A program made the translations under genes and the position numbers. The notes beneath the pieces were generated by a model. That model was given only the letters and a program-made list of their open reading frames with translations. It ran no database searches and had not been told where the DNA came from. From Muribaculaceae bacterium (lineage in GTDB: Bacteria > Bacteroidota > Bacteroidia > Bacteroidales > Muribaculaceae), in contig JAFLTT010000011.1 in assembly GCA_022509165.1 (NCBI GenBank), positions 1 through 64,000 of the forward strand: 64,000 nucleotides of DNA, in the 5' to 3' direction. Shown here piece after piece: positions 31,501-39,045 of this stretch (position 1 is the first letter of the stretch; every line of letters begins with the position of its first letter).

Positions 31501-34471
31501 AGATGAAGAAAGGGAAAGGAAGTTGGAGACCTTCCGCACTGTTGCAACTTTCGACACTCCTTACAAGTATTATCAGGAAGCAGTAGAGGAATATGCCTCC
31601 AAGACTCCTCAAAGAAAAGCACTTGTGGCATGTGATGCAGAATATACTTATGCAGAATTTGATGCTGTCACTAATGTAATAGCCAATAATCTGATAAAAA
31701 GAGGTGTGACTCCGCGTTCAAGGGTTGCCCTGTTGCTACCCCGTACTTCAAGAGTAATTTTGGGAATGTTTGGAGTGATGAAGGCCGGATGTGCCTACAT
31801 CCCTTGCGACCCGGAATATCCTACTGACAGGATTCAGCATATTCTGGATGACAGTGAGGCTGCCTTTATCCTCACAACGTCCGACCGACTTCAAGATTTC
31901 CCGAATGCAATTGATGTAGAGACATTACTGGATGGAGACAACTCACGTCCGACTCTTGAAATCACACCGCAAGACCTGGCTTACTTAATATATACATCAG
32001 GATCCACAGGGCGACCGAAAGGTGTGATGCTAAGGCATGAAAGTATAGCCAATTATCTTTATCCTCATAGGGCCAACACTCATATCAATGCTATTGCAGA
32101 GACCGGACATACGATGCTCTCCATCACTACCATATCTTTTGATATGAGCCTGAAAGAGATCGGAGCTGCTCTCTGCAATGGTCTCACTCTGGTTTTTGCC
32201 AGTGAGGAACAAACCACAAATCCAATCACACTGGCAAAATTGTTTAAAGAAACCGGAGCTGACGTCTTCAATACCACCCCGTCAAGGATGCTCCAGTTTA
32301 TGGAGTTGCCCGCTTTTGCTGAAGCAATTGGGCAATGCAAGGTAATTATGTGCGGAGGAGAGAAATATGCCGACGGTTTACTCGACAAACTTAGGTCAGC
32401 CGCTCCTGAAGCACGTATCTTTAATACTTACGGACCCACTGAAATCACTGTTTCATGCAATTGTAAAGACCTCACTCACACAGATGAAGTAAATGTAGGC
32501 AAGCCGTTGCTTAATGTTACAGAATTTGTGGTGGATAAAGATAGCAATGAACTTCCGGCAGGAATCGTGGGTGAACTCTATATTGGTGGAGAAGGTGTAG
32601 CCACCGGTTATAACAATCTTCCTGAAATGACAGCCGAGAGATTTATAGATTATAAAGGGATGAGAATCTATAAATCAGGCGACTATGCCAGATGGACTGA
32701 AAACGGTGACGTGCAGATTCTGGGCAGAACCGACAATCAGATAAAACTACGGGGTCTGAGAATCGAGCTTGGTGAAGTAGAGGCAGCCATAGCGGCTATA
32801 GAGGGCATTAAGAATGTAGTAGTGAAAATCGGTAAAATCAAGGGTGAGGAACATCTGGCAGCTTATTTCACGGCAGACCATAAGATCGATATTCCTCAAT
32901 TGAAGAAAGATTTGGGCAAGACCCTTACAAAATATATGGTGCCTACTGCCTATCTTCAGATGGAGAAGATGCCGCTTACACCGAACGGTAAGACAGATGT
33001 GAAGTCTTTACCCGAACCGGAGGTGGCCCTCTCAGGTGATTATGAAGCTCCAAGAAATGAAACGGAACAAAAAATTGCAGATATCTTCGCTAAGATACTT
33101 AAACTCGACAAGGTAGGGGCAAACGATAATTTCTATGAGATGGGAGGCACTTCTCTTGTTACAACCCGTGTCATCATAGAAACCGATAAGTTGGGATATA
33201 ATGTAGCTTATGGCGATGTATTCTCGCATCCTACTCCAAGAAAACTTGCCAATTTCATACTTGGTGTGGAAAATGATGAAACAGGAGCCGATGAAGTGGC
33301 GGATTATGATTATTCAGATATCAATGAAGTACTTAGTAAAAACACCCTTCCCCATTTCCAATTAGGAGAAAGTCAGGAATTGGGTAAAGTGCTTCTCACC
33401 GGAGCCACAGGCTATCTTGGTATTCATATATTGAGGGAACTCATTGATTCAGATGCCCAGGAAATATGGTGCCTGGTAAGAGGTAAGGATGAAGAAAATG
33501 CTGCCTCAAGGCTTAAGACACTTTTGTTTTATTATTTTGAGAATACATTCGAAAGTCTTTTTGGAAACCGTCTGCATATTATACTTGGGGATGTGACTTC
33601 TCCAATACCATCAGATATTGTTACCGACACTCTTATAAACTGCGCGGCAGTGGTGAAACACTTTGCTGAAGGCACAGAGATAGAGGATGTGAATGTGGGA
33701 GGCGTAGAGCATTGTCTGAATTATTGTAAGGCTACCGGTGCCAAAATGATCCAGATATCCACCGCAAGTACAAGGGGATTGAGTGTAAATGGCATTCCCG
33801 CTCCCGGAACAATATTTAATGAGGAAAAACTATATATCGGACAGTTCCTTGGCAATAAATATATACATTCAAAATTTATAGCAGAACGAATGGTTTTGGA
33901 AGCAGTGGCCAAATCTGATCTCACGGCTAAAATTATGAGAGTCGGCAATCTGGCTCCAAGAAGTTCTGATGGAGAATTCCAGGCTAATTTCCAGACAAAT
34001 TCATTTATGGGTCGACTCAAGGTATATAACATGCTTGGGTGTTGTCCGTATGAATCACGCGACGGACAGGTGGAATTCTCTCCTATAGATGAAGTGGCCA
34101 GGGCCATTGTGCTTCTTTCAACCACTCCTAAAGAATGTGTTGTTTTCCATCCTTATAACAACCATGGGATATTGCTTGGTGATGTACTGACTGAACTGAA
34201 ACATGTGGGAGAAGGAGTAAGATTTGTAGAGCTGGGAGAATTCTCCGGAGCTCTTGAAGAAGCTAAGGAAGATCCCAATAAAGCACGTCAATTGTCAAGT
34301 CTTCTGGCATACCAGAATATGGCAAAAGGACAAAAATCATCAGATGTTGCTCGACAGAATTCCTATACAATGCAAGTTCTATATCGCTTAGGGTTCTCTT
34401 GGTCTACCACATCCTGGGATTATATAGACAGATTCATGAAGGCTATACAAGGACTTGGATTCTTTGATTAA
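25538..34471 (+). CDS. Trimodular non-ribosomal peptide synthetase, A-T-C-A-T-C-A-T-R with terminal thioester reductase
   Basis: Three A3 motifs (YTSGSTGEPKG 25946; YTSGSTGVPKG ~28933; YTSGSTGRPKG ~31989). Carrier motifs LGGDSIKVMKL, LGLTSILSIKL, MGGTSLVTTRV. Condensation HHIIYDG (~27579) and HHLVFDG (~30650). C-terminal LLTGATGYLGIHILRELI (~33395) and YIHSK reductase motifs. Confidence 0.95.
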   Translation: MTNDYLQPFWDAFENYAGKTAVVDKGGRFTSYSELGDLTRRIAAGIKKLNLPPNSFIPIYLPTSMEYMASQLAVWMTGHAVVPMGHSYPKERIEFIKAHSEAPVVIDEEVFEQLAATLERYEGTEPLDMKSNALMIYTSGSTGEPKGIIHTFESLDFAYRYNMKEPVDPSQKWGATAPPYFIAGVTINTRVLKGGGELHLYDDEIRFDVNKMADYIADHGITHTFISPSALTAFHNHSDSLKVVYAGSEKLSGQQSREGYTLYNVFGMSEMVGGILSFRVDKPYDTTPIGKPDKEAPAEFKIVDADGNTLPDGEEGELWIKGPFTKGYHKDPERTAKVLEGGWLHTGDIMKFLPDGSLLYVNRKDWMVKINGQRVEPGEVEAAMKKVAGVTGAIVKGFDSDKGSQFICGYYTSSPETNVTPDTIREELLKSLPSYMIPLHIVRMDKFPVLPNGKVNRKILQPPTVEDLQQEYIEPRNETEKELCEAYEKVFDIGKVGIDDDFFMLGGDSIKVMKLQQICKNLNLTSKLIYSEKTPRRIAELCEKEGDKIVDTLPDYPVPLTQTQLGIFAESMARRGEAVYNNPLLLKLDDSINLTHLAESIQKVIGAHQFVMLKIREDEEGNPQMIADKSPYHQTVEKMTDSDFQKAKGELIRPFDLLEDPLFRIRIIETESGKYLFLDFHHIIYDGTSMAIFANDLESAYKGEDLKEESWSGFNVAEEERRIRETPIYTRAKEWYEENFGSLEVDSMPLPDVHEDKTVFASLDFNLGVNMKEVDKVCERFGITANIFTLGAFGRLIGAFTNLDEALFATIYNGRESVKVSDTIDMMVKTLPVYCKWDTDTALQEYFRGIKEKMLGAMNHDIYSFAEISASTGINSDLLFAYQGDYLTLDSLCGLPVKKIELDRNATGSPLDFQVFIKDGELVLHAEYMSNRYSENFIKEISRSYGKVLQSMMNAEIMSEVEFIDETQRNLLDRFNKTEVVYDKSQTVVSLFEKAVQEHSENTAVIYEDKRYSYKDTDLLTGEIAHRILQKGLGGEVIAILIPRSEWMVMASLGSLRAGCPYQPLDNTYPSERLNFMVKDSGAKLLLTTPELRNLVDEYEGEVLMVTDIRMPQEHPDLTRVDIKPDNLFTLLYTSGSTGVPKGVKLTHSNLVCFIHWYNRYYALEAGNCVGAYASYGFDANMMDMYPALTQGASVCIIPEDLRLDMERLNEYLIKNKVTHQFMTTQVGRQFASDIEHTTLKYLSMGGEKLIPFPIPENYNTYNAYGPTECTIFSTIYPLHKDEKNIFIGRVIDNMKGYVVGKSGKRLPVGAVGELWLAGPQIARGYLNRPDKTAEVFITNPFDEGEYTTMYKTGDVVRYTEDGNIDFIGRSDGQVKIRGFRIELSEVEGVIREFPGVKDATVAAFDHPSGGKYIVAYVVGNEKLEPSEIADFVRERKPPYMVPGVIMQIERIPLNQNHKVNRKALPKPEFKGEESEDNSNRPLNNLEKEIIAIVGKVLGIEEIGVGVSLSNLGLTSILSIKLASQLYKRFNVEIPSKELLGGGTVESIENLLLNHWMYPEKDNLEKEKSGDMDVMQGDVISMPLSFPQTGVYFECMKRPADITYNIPAIYHFGQNVDATTLAEAVRDVVKAHPGLQTRFANTEEGVMQHFEESEEPVVEILKMPSEELEVYKKEFVKPFHLVNGPLYRIAVVETEKGVDLLTDFHHLVFDGSSLDIFLRQLHEALHGNSPTKEEYDYLKFVRDEKNFESSEKFEENKKFFDHLLSEFENASEVSGDLKGKEENGKLASIGSPIDLKKVEEFARQQNVTPAAVMLAATFYTISRYINDSHVYLSTISSGRSDVKTGESFGMFVNTLPLGIKIGDESVEEFVKRSANVFQGVIEHEKYPFARISADFGFQPQIVYEYQLGVVGDNSFPEMLGMESLELNTAKFKLSIHIEDYEGKPSAVVFYNDALYSRGMMEGLAKSISIVTEKIVDNPKEKIKRVSLIDEERERKLETFRTVATFDTPYKYYQEAVEEYASKTPQRKALVACDAEYTYAEFDAVTNVIANNLIKRGVTPRSRVALLLPRTSRVILGMFGVMKAGCAYIPCDPEYPTDRIQHILDDSEAAFILTTSDRLQDFPNAIDVETLLDGDNSRPTLEITPQDLAYLIYTSGSTGRPKGVMLRHESIANYLYPHRANTHINAIAETGHTMLSITTISFDMSLKEIGAALCNGLTLVFASEEQTTNPITLAKLFKETGADVFNTTPSRMLQFMELPAFAEAIGQCKVIMCGGEKYADGLLDKLRSAAPEARIFNTYGPTEITVSCNCKDLTHTDEVNVGKPLLNVTEFVVDKDSNELPAGIVGELYIGGEGVATGYNNLPEMTAERFIDYKGMRIYKSGDYARWTENGDVQILGRTDNQIKLRGLRIELGEVEAAIAAIEGIKNVVVKIGKIKGEEHLAAYFTADHKIDIPQLKKDLGKTLTKYMVPTAYLQMEKMPLTPNGKTDVKSLPEPEVALSGDYEAPRNETEQKIADIFAKILKLDKVGANDNFYEMGGTSLVTTRVIIETDKLGYNVAYGDVFSHPTPRKLANFILGVENDETGADEVADYDYSDINEVLSKNTLPHFQLGESQELGKVLLTGATGYLGIHILRELIDSDAQEIWCLVRGKDEENAASRLKTLLFYYFENTFESLFGNRLHIILGDVTSPIPSDIVTDTLINCAAVVKHFAEGTEIEDVNVGGVEHCLNYCKATGAKMIQISTASTRGLSVNGIPAPGTIFNEEKLYIGQFLGNKYIHSKFIAERMVLEAVAKSDLTAKIMRVGNLAPRSSDGEFQANFQTNSFMGRLKVYNMLGCCPYESRDGQVEFSPIDEVARAIVLLSTTPKECVVFHPYNNHGILLGDVLTELKHVGEGVRFVELGEFSGALEEAKEDPNKARQLSSLLAYQNMAKGQKSSDVARQNSYTMQVLYRLGFSWSTTSWDYIDRFMKAIQGLGFFD

Positions 34472-34488
34472 AAAACATTGTAATTGAT

Positions 34489-35835
34489 ATGAAGACGATA
34501 TCATATACGGAGGCGGTGGATCTCGTGAAGAGGGGGGAAACCTTGACACATAGTGAAAGACTCAAGATTCAAAATGAAAGATTGAAGGCACTTGTAAACT
34601 ATGTGCGTGAGAAATCACCTTATTTCAAAGAACTTTATGCTGAGGTAGGGGAAGAAATCTCCTTAGAACAATTGCCTCCAACTGAGAAAAAGACTCTTCT
34701 TGAAAATTATGACAATTGGGTTACAGATCGAGATTTAAACAAGGAGAAAGTATTGGAATATCTTGGAAGAGATATACATGACAATTCGTTACTTCTCGGG
34801 AAGTATACGGCTTTGAAAACGAGCGGTTCCACAGGTAACCCCCTGGTGATGGTGCGTGATGACTATCATAACAAGATACATGGGGCATTGGTAAATGAGC
34901 GCCTAATGAGAGATCTGGATCCTCAGATACTGAACCCTTCAAAATATAAGATAGCCACCGTGATTCATACTTCACCCGGAGCCTCCAGTTATAACGGATA
35001 CCTCAGGGCGTTAGCCGCTTTCCCTGATTACACTCACAATATGATGGCTTTATCTGTGCTCGAAGATATTGAAACTATTGTGGAGAAACTGAATGAATTC
35101 AAGCCTGATGTACTTACCGGATATGCATCTTCCTTGATTCTGCTTGCCAGAGAGAAGAAGGAGGGAAGGCTCAAAATTGATTTGAAACTGGTTTGCAATT
35201 CGGCAGAACTGCTTACTGAAGAAGGCTATCATCAACTTTCAGAAGCTTTCGGATGCAGAGTGATTAATAATTATTGCATGACTGAAGGTGGGGAAATAGC
35301 AATGGCCAATGGTAGTCATGCCATGTTGCTTAATGAAGACTGGGTAATTGTGGAGCCGGTGGATGCAGATTTAAACCCCATCTCTGAGTTTTCAGATGGA
35401 ATCCTGATTACAGACCTGAGTAATTATGTGCAGCCCATAATCCGATACCATGTGGGTGACAGAGTAAGAATCTTGCCATCCACAGATGAAACGGCTTTGC
35501 CGGAACTCAAAATAGCAGGCCGCACTTTCTCCTCTTTTACCTTGGGAGGCAAGACATATACCACTGTGGCTATAGTGACAAAAGCAGAGGTCTGGCCGGG
35601 CCTCCTGAACTATCAGGTGGTGCAAAGGGATGATCACACCCTTGAATTAAGAGGTGTGGTAAATGCTTCTGAAGATGCAGATTCAGTATTGAAAGGGCTT
35701 GCTGAGGCCTTGGAAGGTTATTTCCATGAAAATGGGTGTGAATCTGCTAAAATCACTTATTCCACCGAACCTATGGTTCACAACGAAAAAGGAGGAAAGA
35801 TACCTTTATATGTAGATAAAAGGAATGGGGATTAA
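34489..35835 (+). CDS. PaaK/CapK-like adenylate-forming enzyme (phenylacetate-CoA ligase family)
   Basis: LVNYVREKSPYFKELYAEVGEEISLEQLPPTEKKTLLENYDNWVT; ALKTSGSTGNPLVMVRD; NNYCMTEGGEIA; IIRYHVGDRVRI. Confidence 0.85.
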   Translation: MKTISYTEAVDLVKRGETLTHSERLKIQNERLKALVNYVREKSPYFKELYAEVGEEISLEQLPPTEKKTLLENYDNWVTDRDLNKEKVLEYLGRDIHDNSLLLGKYTALKTSGSTGNPLVMVRDDYHNKIHGALVNERLMRDLDPQILNPSKYKIATVIHTSPGASSYNGYLRALAAFPDYTHNMMALSVLEDIETIVEKLNEFKPDVLTGYASSLILLAREKKEGRLKIDLKLVCNSAELLTEEGYHQLSEAFGCRVINNYCMTEGGEIAMANGSHAMLLNEDWVIVEPVDADLNPISEFSDGILITDLSNYVQPIIRYHVGDRVRILPSTDETALPELKIAGRTFSSFTLGGKTYTTVAIVTKAEVWPGLLNYQVVQRDDHTLELRGVVNASEDADSVLKGLAEALEGYFHENGCESAKITYSTEPMVHNEKGGKIPLYVDKRNGD

Positions 35836-38056
35836 GACTTCCGGGCAAATAAAAAGGACACTCAACGCCAATGGCATTCTTATGCTTGTATTGGCCGCTC
35901 TGATATTGGAATCAATTTCTTTGATTCAATATCATTATGCCCGGGAGGAAATAACTGTTGATCTACATCTCAGAGCACAAAGCGAACTTCTTGCAAAAAG
36001 TCTGGCCATCCAATATATAATGAGCCAGGTGGAATCTGCCGTAGACAACCATGTGTGGGATGCCGAACGACTTGTGGAATGGCCTGATTCTTCCTTCGGT
36101 GTGGTGAGAAGACTTGTGGAACAAAATCCTGAAATAACCGGAAGCGCACTTTCATTTGCACCAAACTATTACCCCCAGAAGGGATATTGGTTTGAAAGTT
36201 ATGCGGTGAGAAGAGATTCCACTCAAATTGAGACTATGCAGTTAGGCACAGCCGATCATGATTACACAAAGATGGATTTCTTTCTTGTGCCTATGCAGAC
36301 AGATTCAGCAAGGTGGACAGATCCTTACCTCGATAAAGATGGAGCCAGGATGATGCTCACCACCTATGCAAGACCTATCCATGATAAGACGGGTAAAGCA
36401 GTTGGAGTGCTTGATGCCGACCTTTCGCTTGATTGGTTGAAGAATGTGCTGAGCGCTAATTTTGTTTACCCCTCAAGTTATCATATCCTTATCTCACGTT
36501 CGGGACAATTAATGAGTTATCCCGACCAAGACCTGGTGATGCGCAGCACATTTGAAGATATTGCCAAGGAAATGAAGGACACCACTTATCTTTCTGTAAA
36601 CCGGCTTATGATGGAAGGGAAAAGCGGTAATGTGGTAGTGAAGGACAATACCGGAGAAAAATACCATATATTCTACTCTCCGGTGGGAGGAGAGACGGGA
36701 TGGAGCCTTGCTGTGGTAAGTTCTGAAAAAGAGATTTTCGGTCACTATAACCGCATGCGCCTCACTCTGCTAATTCTTAGTTTTATTGCCTTGTTAGTCC
36801 TGGTCTTTATAATCTGGAGATCTATCAGAAATATCGGACGCCTTGAAAAGGTCACAATAGAGAGGGAAAGAATAAAAAGTGAACTAAAGGTAGCCGGCGA
36901 GATTCAGAAAGGGATGCTCCCCGGAAATCTTTCATTAGATGATTCCAAAGAAAGGATTGAATTAGCCGGAGTTCTGGAACCGGCCAAGGAAGTAGGTGGC
37001 GATATATACGACTATTACATAAAGGATGATTATCTATATTTCTGCATTGGAGATGTAAGCGGGAAAGGGGTTCCGGCTTCACTTTTCATGACTGTGACAC
37101 GAAGTTTGTTCAGAACCTTGTCTTCGCATACCCGGAACGCCTCGAAGGTGCTTCAGCATATGAACGATACTTTGGCCGACCTTAATGAGAGTAATATGTT
37201 TGTAACCTTCTTTTTAGGAATACTGGATCTCAAAACAGGAAAACTTATTTATTCCAATGCCGGTCATGACGCTCCTTATATAATAGAAGATGGCAAGATA
37301 ACACAATTGGTAGTAACGCCTAATCTCCCTTTGGGTGTATTCCGCAATTTTGAATTTGCAGAACAGTCTATATATTTACACCGGGACTCAATTCTTTTCC
37401 TTTATACTGATGGCTTGACGGAGGCCATGAATAAGGATAAGCAAGAATTTGGCGACCAAAGGTTGATGGAAAGCTTGAAGGATATAATCCGGCTGAATCC
37501 CGGAATAACTGCCAAGTCTCTCCTTAATGACATCACACAAAAAGTAAAAGACTTTGTGGGTGATGCAGAACAAAGTGACGACCTTACTTTGCTGGCTATT
37601 ATTTATAAAAACCCAAAGACAGCAGAAAGTAAAAAAGTCCTGAAATTGAAAAATGAGATTTCAGAAATAGAAAACTTAAATGCCGAGGTGGAAGAATTCT
37701 GCCTGGTAAATAATTTCTCCTCAGAATTCGCCACTGAACTGAAACTTGCAGTGGAAGAGGCGGTGGTGAATGTGATAAATTATGCCTATGGAAATGAATC
37801 CGGGAATATAGAGGTAGAGTTATCGAAAAATGGACCGGAAATAGTTGTAAGGATTAAAGACTCCGGCAAGGCTTTTGATCCGACAAAAGTAGAAAGTCCG
37901 GATTTAGAAGCCAGTGTAGAAGAACGCCCTATCGGCGGACTGGGACTTTTTCTGGTGACTAACTTAACAGATTCAGTATCATATTCAAGAGAGGGTGACT
38001 TTAATATACTTACCCTTATCAAGAATGGTAAGAATAAGCCTGATACCCAACAATAA
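35825..38056 (+). CDS. Membrane dCache sensor - SpoIIE/PP2C phosphatase - HATPase_c fusion
   Basis: Two TM segments flank a Cache-like domain (RWTDPYLDKDGARMMLTTYARPIHDKTGKAVGVLDADLSLDWL). PP2C motifs EVGGDIYDYY, GDVSGKGVPASLFM, LYTDGLTEA, DDLTLLAI. C-terminal HATPase EEAVVNVINYAY, DSGKAFDP, GGLGLFLV. Confidence 0.9.
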   Translation: MGIKTSGQIKRTLNANGILMLVLAALILESISLIQYHYAREEITVDLHLRAQSELLAKSLAIQYIMSQVESAVDNHVWDAERLVEWPDSSFGVVRRLVEQNPEITGSALSFAPNYYPQKGYWFESYAVRRDSTQIETMQLGTADHDYTKMDFFLVPMQTDSARWTDPYLDKDGARMMLTTYARPIHDKTGKAVGVLDADLSLDWLKNVLSANFVYPSSYHILISRSGQLMSYPDQDLVMRSTFEDIAKEMKDTTYLSVNRLMMEGKSGNVVVKDNTGEKYHIFYSPVGGETGWSLAVVSSEKEIFGHYNRMRLTLLILSFIALLVLVFIIWRSIRNIGRLEKVTIERERIKSELKVAGEIQKGMLPGNLSLDDSKERIELAGVLEPAKEVGGDIYDYYIKDDYLYFCIGDVSGKGVPASLFMTVTRSLFRTLSSHTRNASKVLQHMNDTLADLNESNMFVTFFLGILDLKTGKLIYSNAGHDAPYIIEDGKITQLVVTPNLPLGVFRNFEFAEQSIYLHRDSILFLYTDGLTEAMNKDKQEFGDQRLMESLKDIIRLNPGITAKSLLNDITQKVKDFVGDAEQSDDLTLLAIIYKNPKTAESKKVLKLKNEISEIENLNAEVEEFCLVNNFSSEFATELKLAVEEAVVNVINYAYGNESGNIEVELSKNGPEIVVRIKDSGKAFDPTKVESPDLEASVEERPIGGLGLFLVTNLTDSVSYSREGDFNILTLIKNGKNKPDTQQ

Positions 38057-38082
38057 GAAATGTAAAACAAAAAAAGGAAATA

Positions 38083-38385
38083 ATGAAAACAACAATTGAA
38101 ACAACCTCCGACACAGTTAAGGTGAAGCTGGAGGGTGACCTTGATACAGCAGCGGCTCAGGAAACTGAAAAGGCACTGCAACCTCTGTATGCACTTAAAG
38201 ACAAAGATATTGTGATTGATTGCGAAGACTTGAATTATATCTCTTCAAGTGGGCTGAGGCTCTTGCTGAGTCTTTTGAAAAGTTGCACCCCGAATGGCAA
38301 TCGCCTTACATTGTTGCATCTCAATGACAATATCAAGAAGGTATTCACCATGACGGGCTTCTCCACACTTTTCAATATCCAATGA
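38083..38385 (+). CDS. STAS-domain anti-sigma factor antagonist-like protein (RsbV/SpoIIAA family)
   Basis: 100 aa; VIDCEDLNYISSSGLRLLLSLLKSC matches the STAS phospho-Ser region. Confidence 0.9.
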   Translation: MKTTIETTSDTVKVKLEGDLDTAAAQETEKALQPLYALKDKDIVIDCEDLNYISSSGLRLLLSLLKSCTPNGNRLTLLHLNDNIKKVFTMTGFSTLFNIQ

Positions 38386-38951
38386 TCTATATTCACGACG
38401 ATCTCGGAAGCATCAGCAAAGAAGAATTTGAAGAGATGATGGCCGAGATGGCCGAGTCACGGCGACAAAAGTGCCTGGCTTTAAGACAAGAAACCGACAG
38501 GCTTCAATGTGCCATTGCCCATAGATTATTGCTGAAGGCTTTGAGAGAAGAATTCGGCATCCGAGATATTCCGGTATGGAGTTTTAACCCAAACGGGAAA
38601 CCTTATTTGAGAGATTACCCACAAATCCATTTCAGTCTGAGCCATTGTAAAGAAGCAGTGGCATGTGCGGTGGCTGACCATCCTGTGGGAATAGACGTGG
38701 AGTCACTTCAAGCCTATGATTCTTCTTTGGCCAGGTATGTTTGTTCTGACGGGGAATATGAGCAACTAAAGAGTAAAGAAGATGCGGCCACTGCCTTTTG
38801 TGTTTTGTGGACCAAAAAAGAGAGTCTGCTGAAACTAAGAGGGGAATCATTCCCTTCTCGGGAACAATTGTCCGATCTGCTTGAAAATTGTAATAACAAA
38901 TTTCATACCCTCATTCATAGCCGATATGTATTGAGTCTTTGCGAGGAGTAA
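38382..38951 (+). CDS. 4'-phosphopantetheinyl transferase (Sfp-type)
   Basis: FNPNGKPYLRDYPQIHFSLSHCKEAVACAVADHPVGIDVE and FCVLWTKKESLLKLRG; ATGA overlap with the STAS gene. Confidence 0.92.
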   Translation: MIYIHDDLGSISKEEFEEMMAEMAESRRQKCLALRQETDRLQCAIAHRLLLKALREEFGIRDIPVWSFNPNGKPYLRDYPQIHFSLSHCKEAVACAVADHPVGIDVESLQAYDSSLARYVCSDGEYEQLKSKEDAATAFCVLWTKKESLLKLRGESFPSREQLSDLLENCNNKFHTLIHSRYVLSLCEE

Positions 38952-38956
38952 AAGAA

Positions 38957-38988
38957 TTTGGATAATTAGCAGATTTTATGTAATTTTG
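38957..38988 (+). promoter_or_regulatory. Bacteroidetes-type promoter for rpsF-rpsR-rplI
   Basis: TTTG (38957-38960), 20-nt spacer, TAATTTTG (38981-38988): matches the TTTG/TAnnTTTG consensus. Confidence 0.75.
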
Positions 38989-39045
38989 CGGCGGTTTTCC
39001 CGGAAACGAACATAGCCGGGGCTAAATAAATATATTTAAAAAATT

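Noticed and set aside
25538-34471. Mobile or phage origin of the NRPS island
   Set aside because: No integrase, transposase, tRNA, terminal repeats or composition break seen by eye; the operon sits between core genes.
23807-38951. Classical sigma-B-type stress regulon
   Set aside because: PP2C, STAS and HATPase parts are present but no sigma factor or anti-sigma gene is found in the window; Bacteroidetes are not known to use sigma-B.
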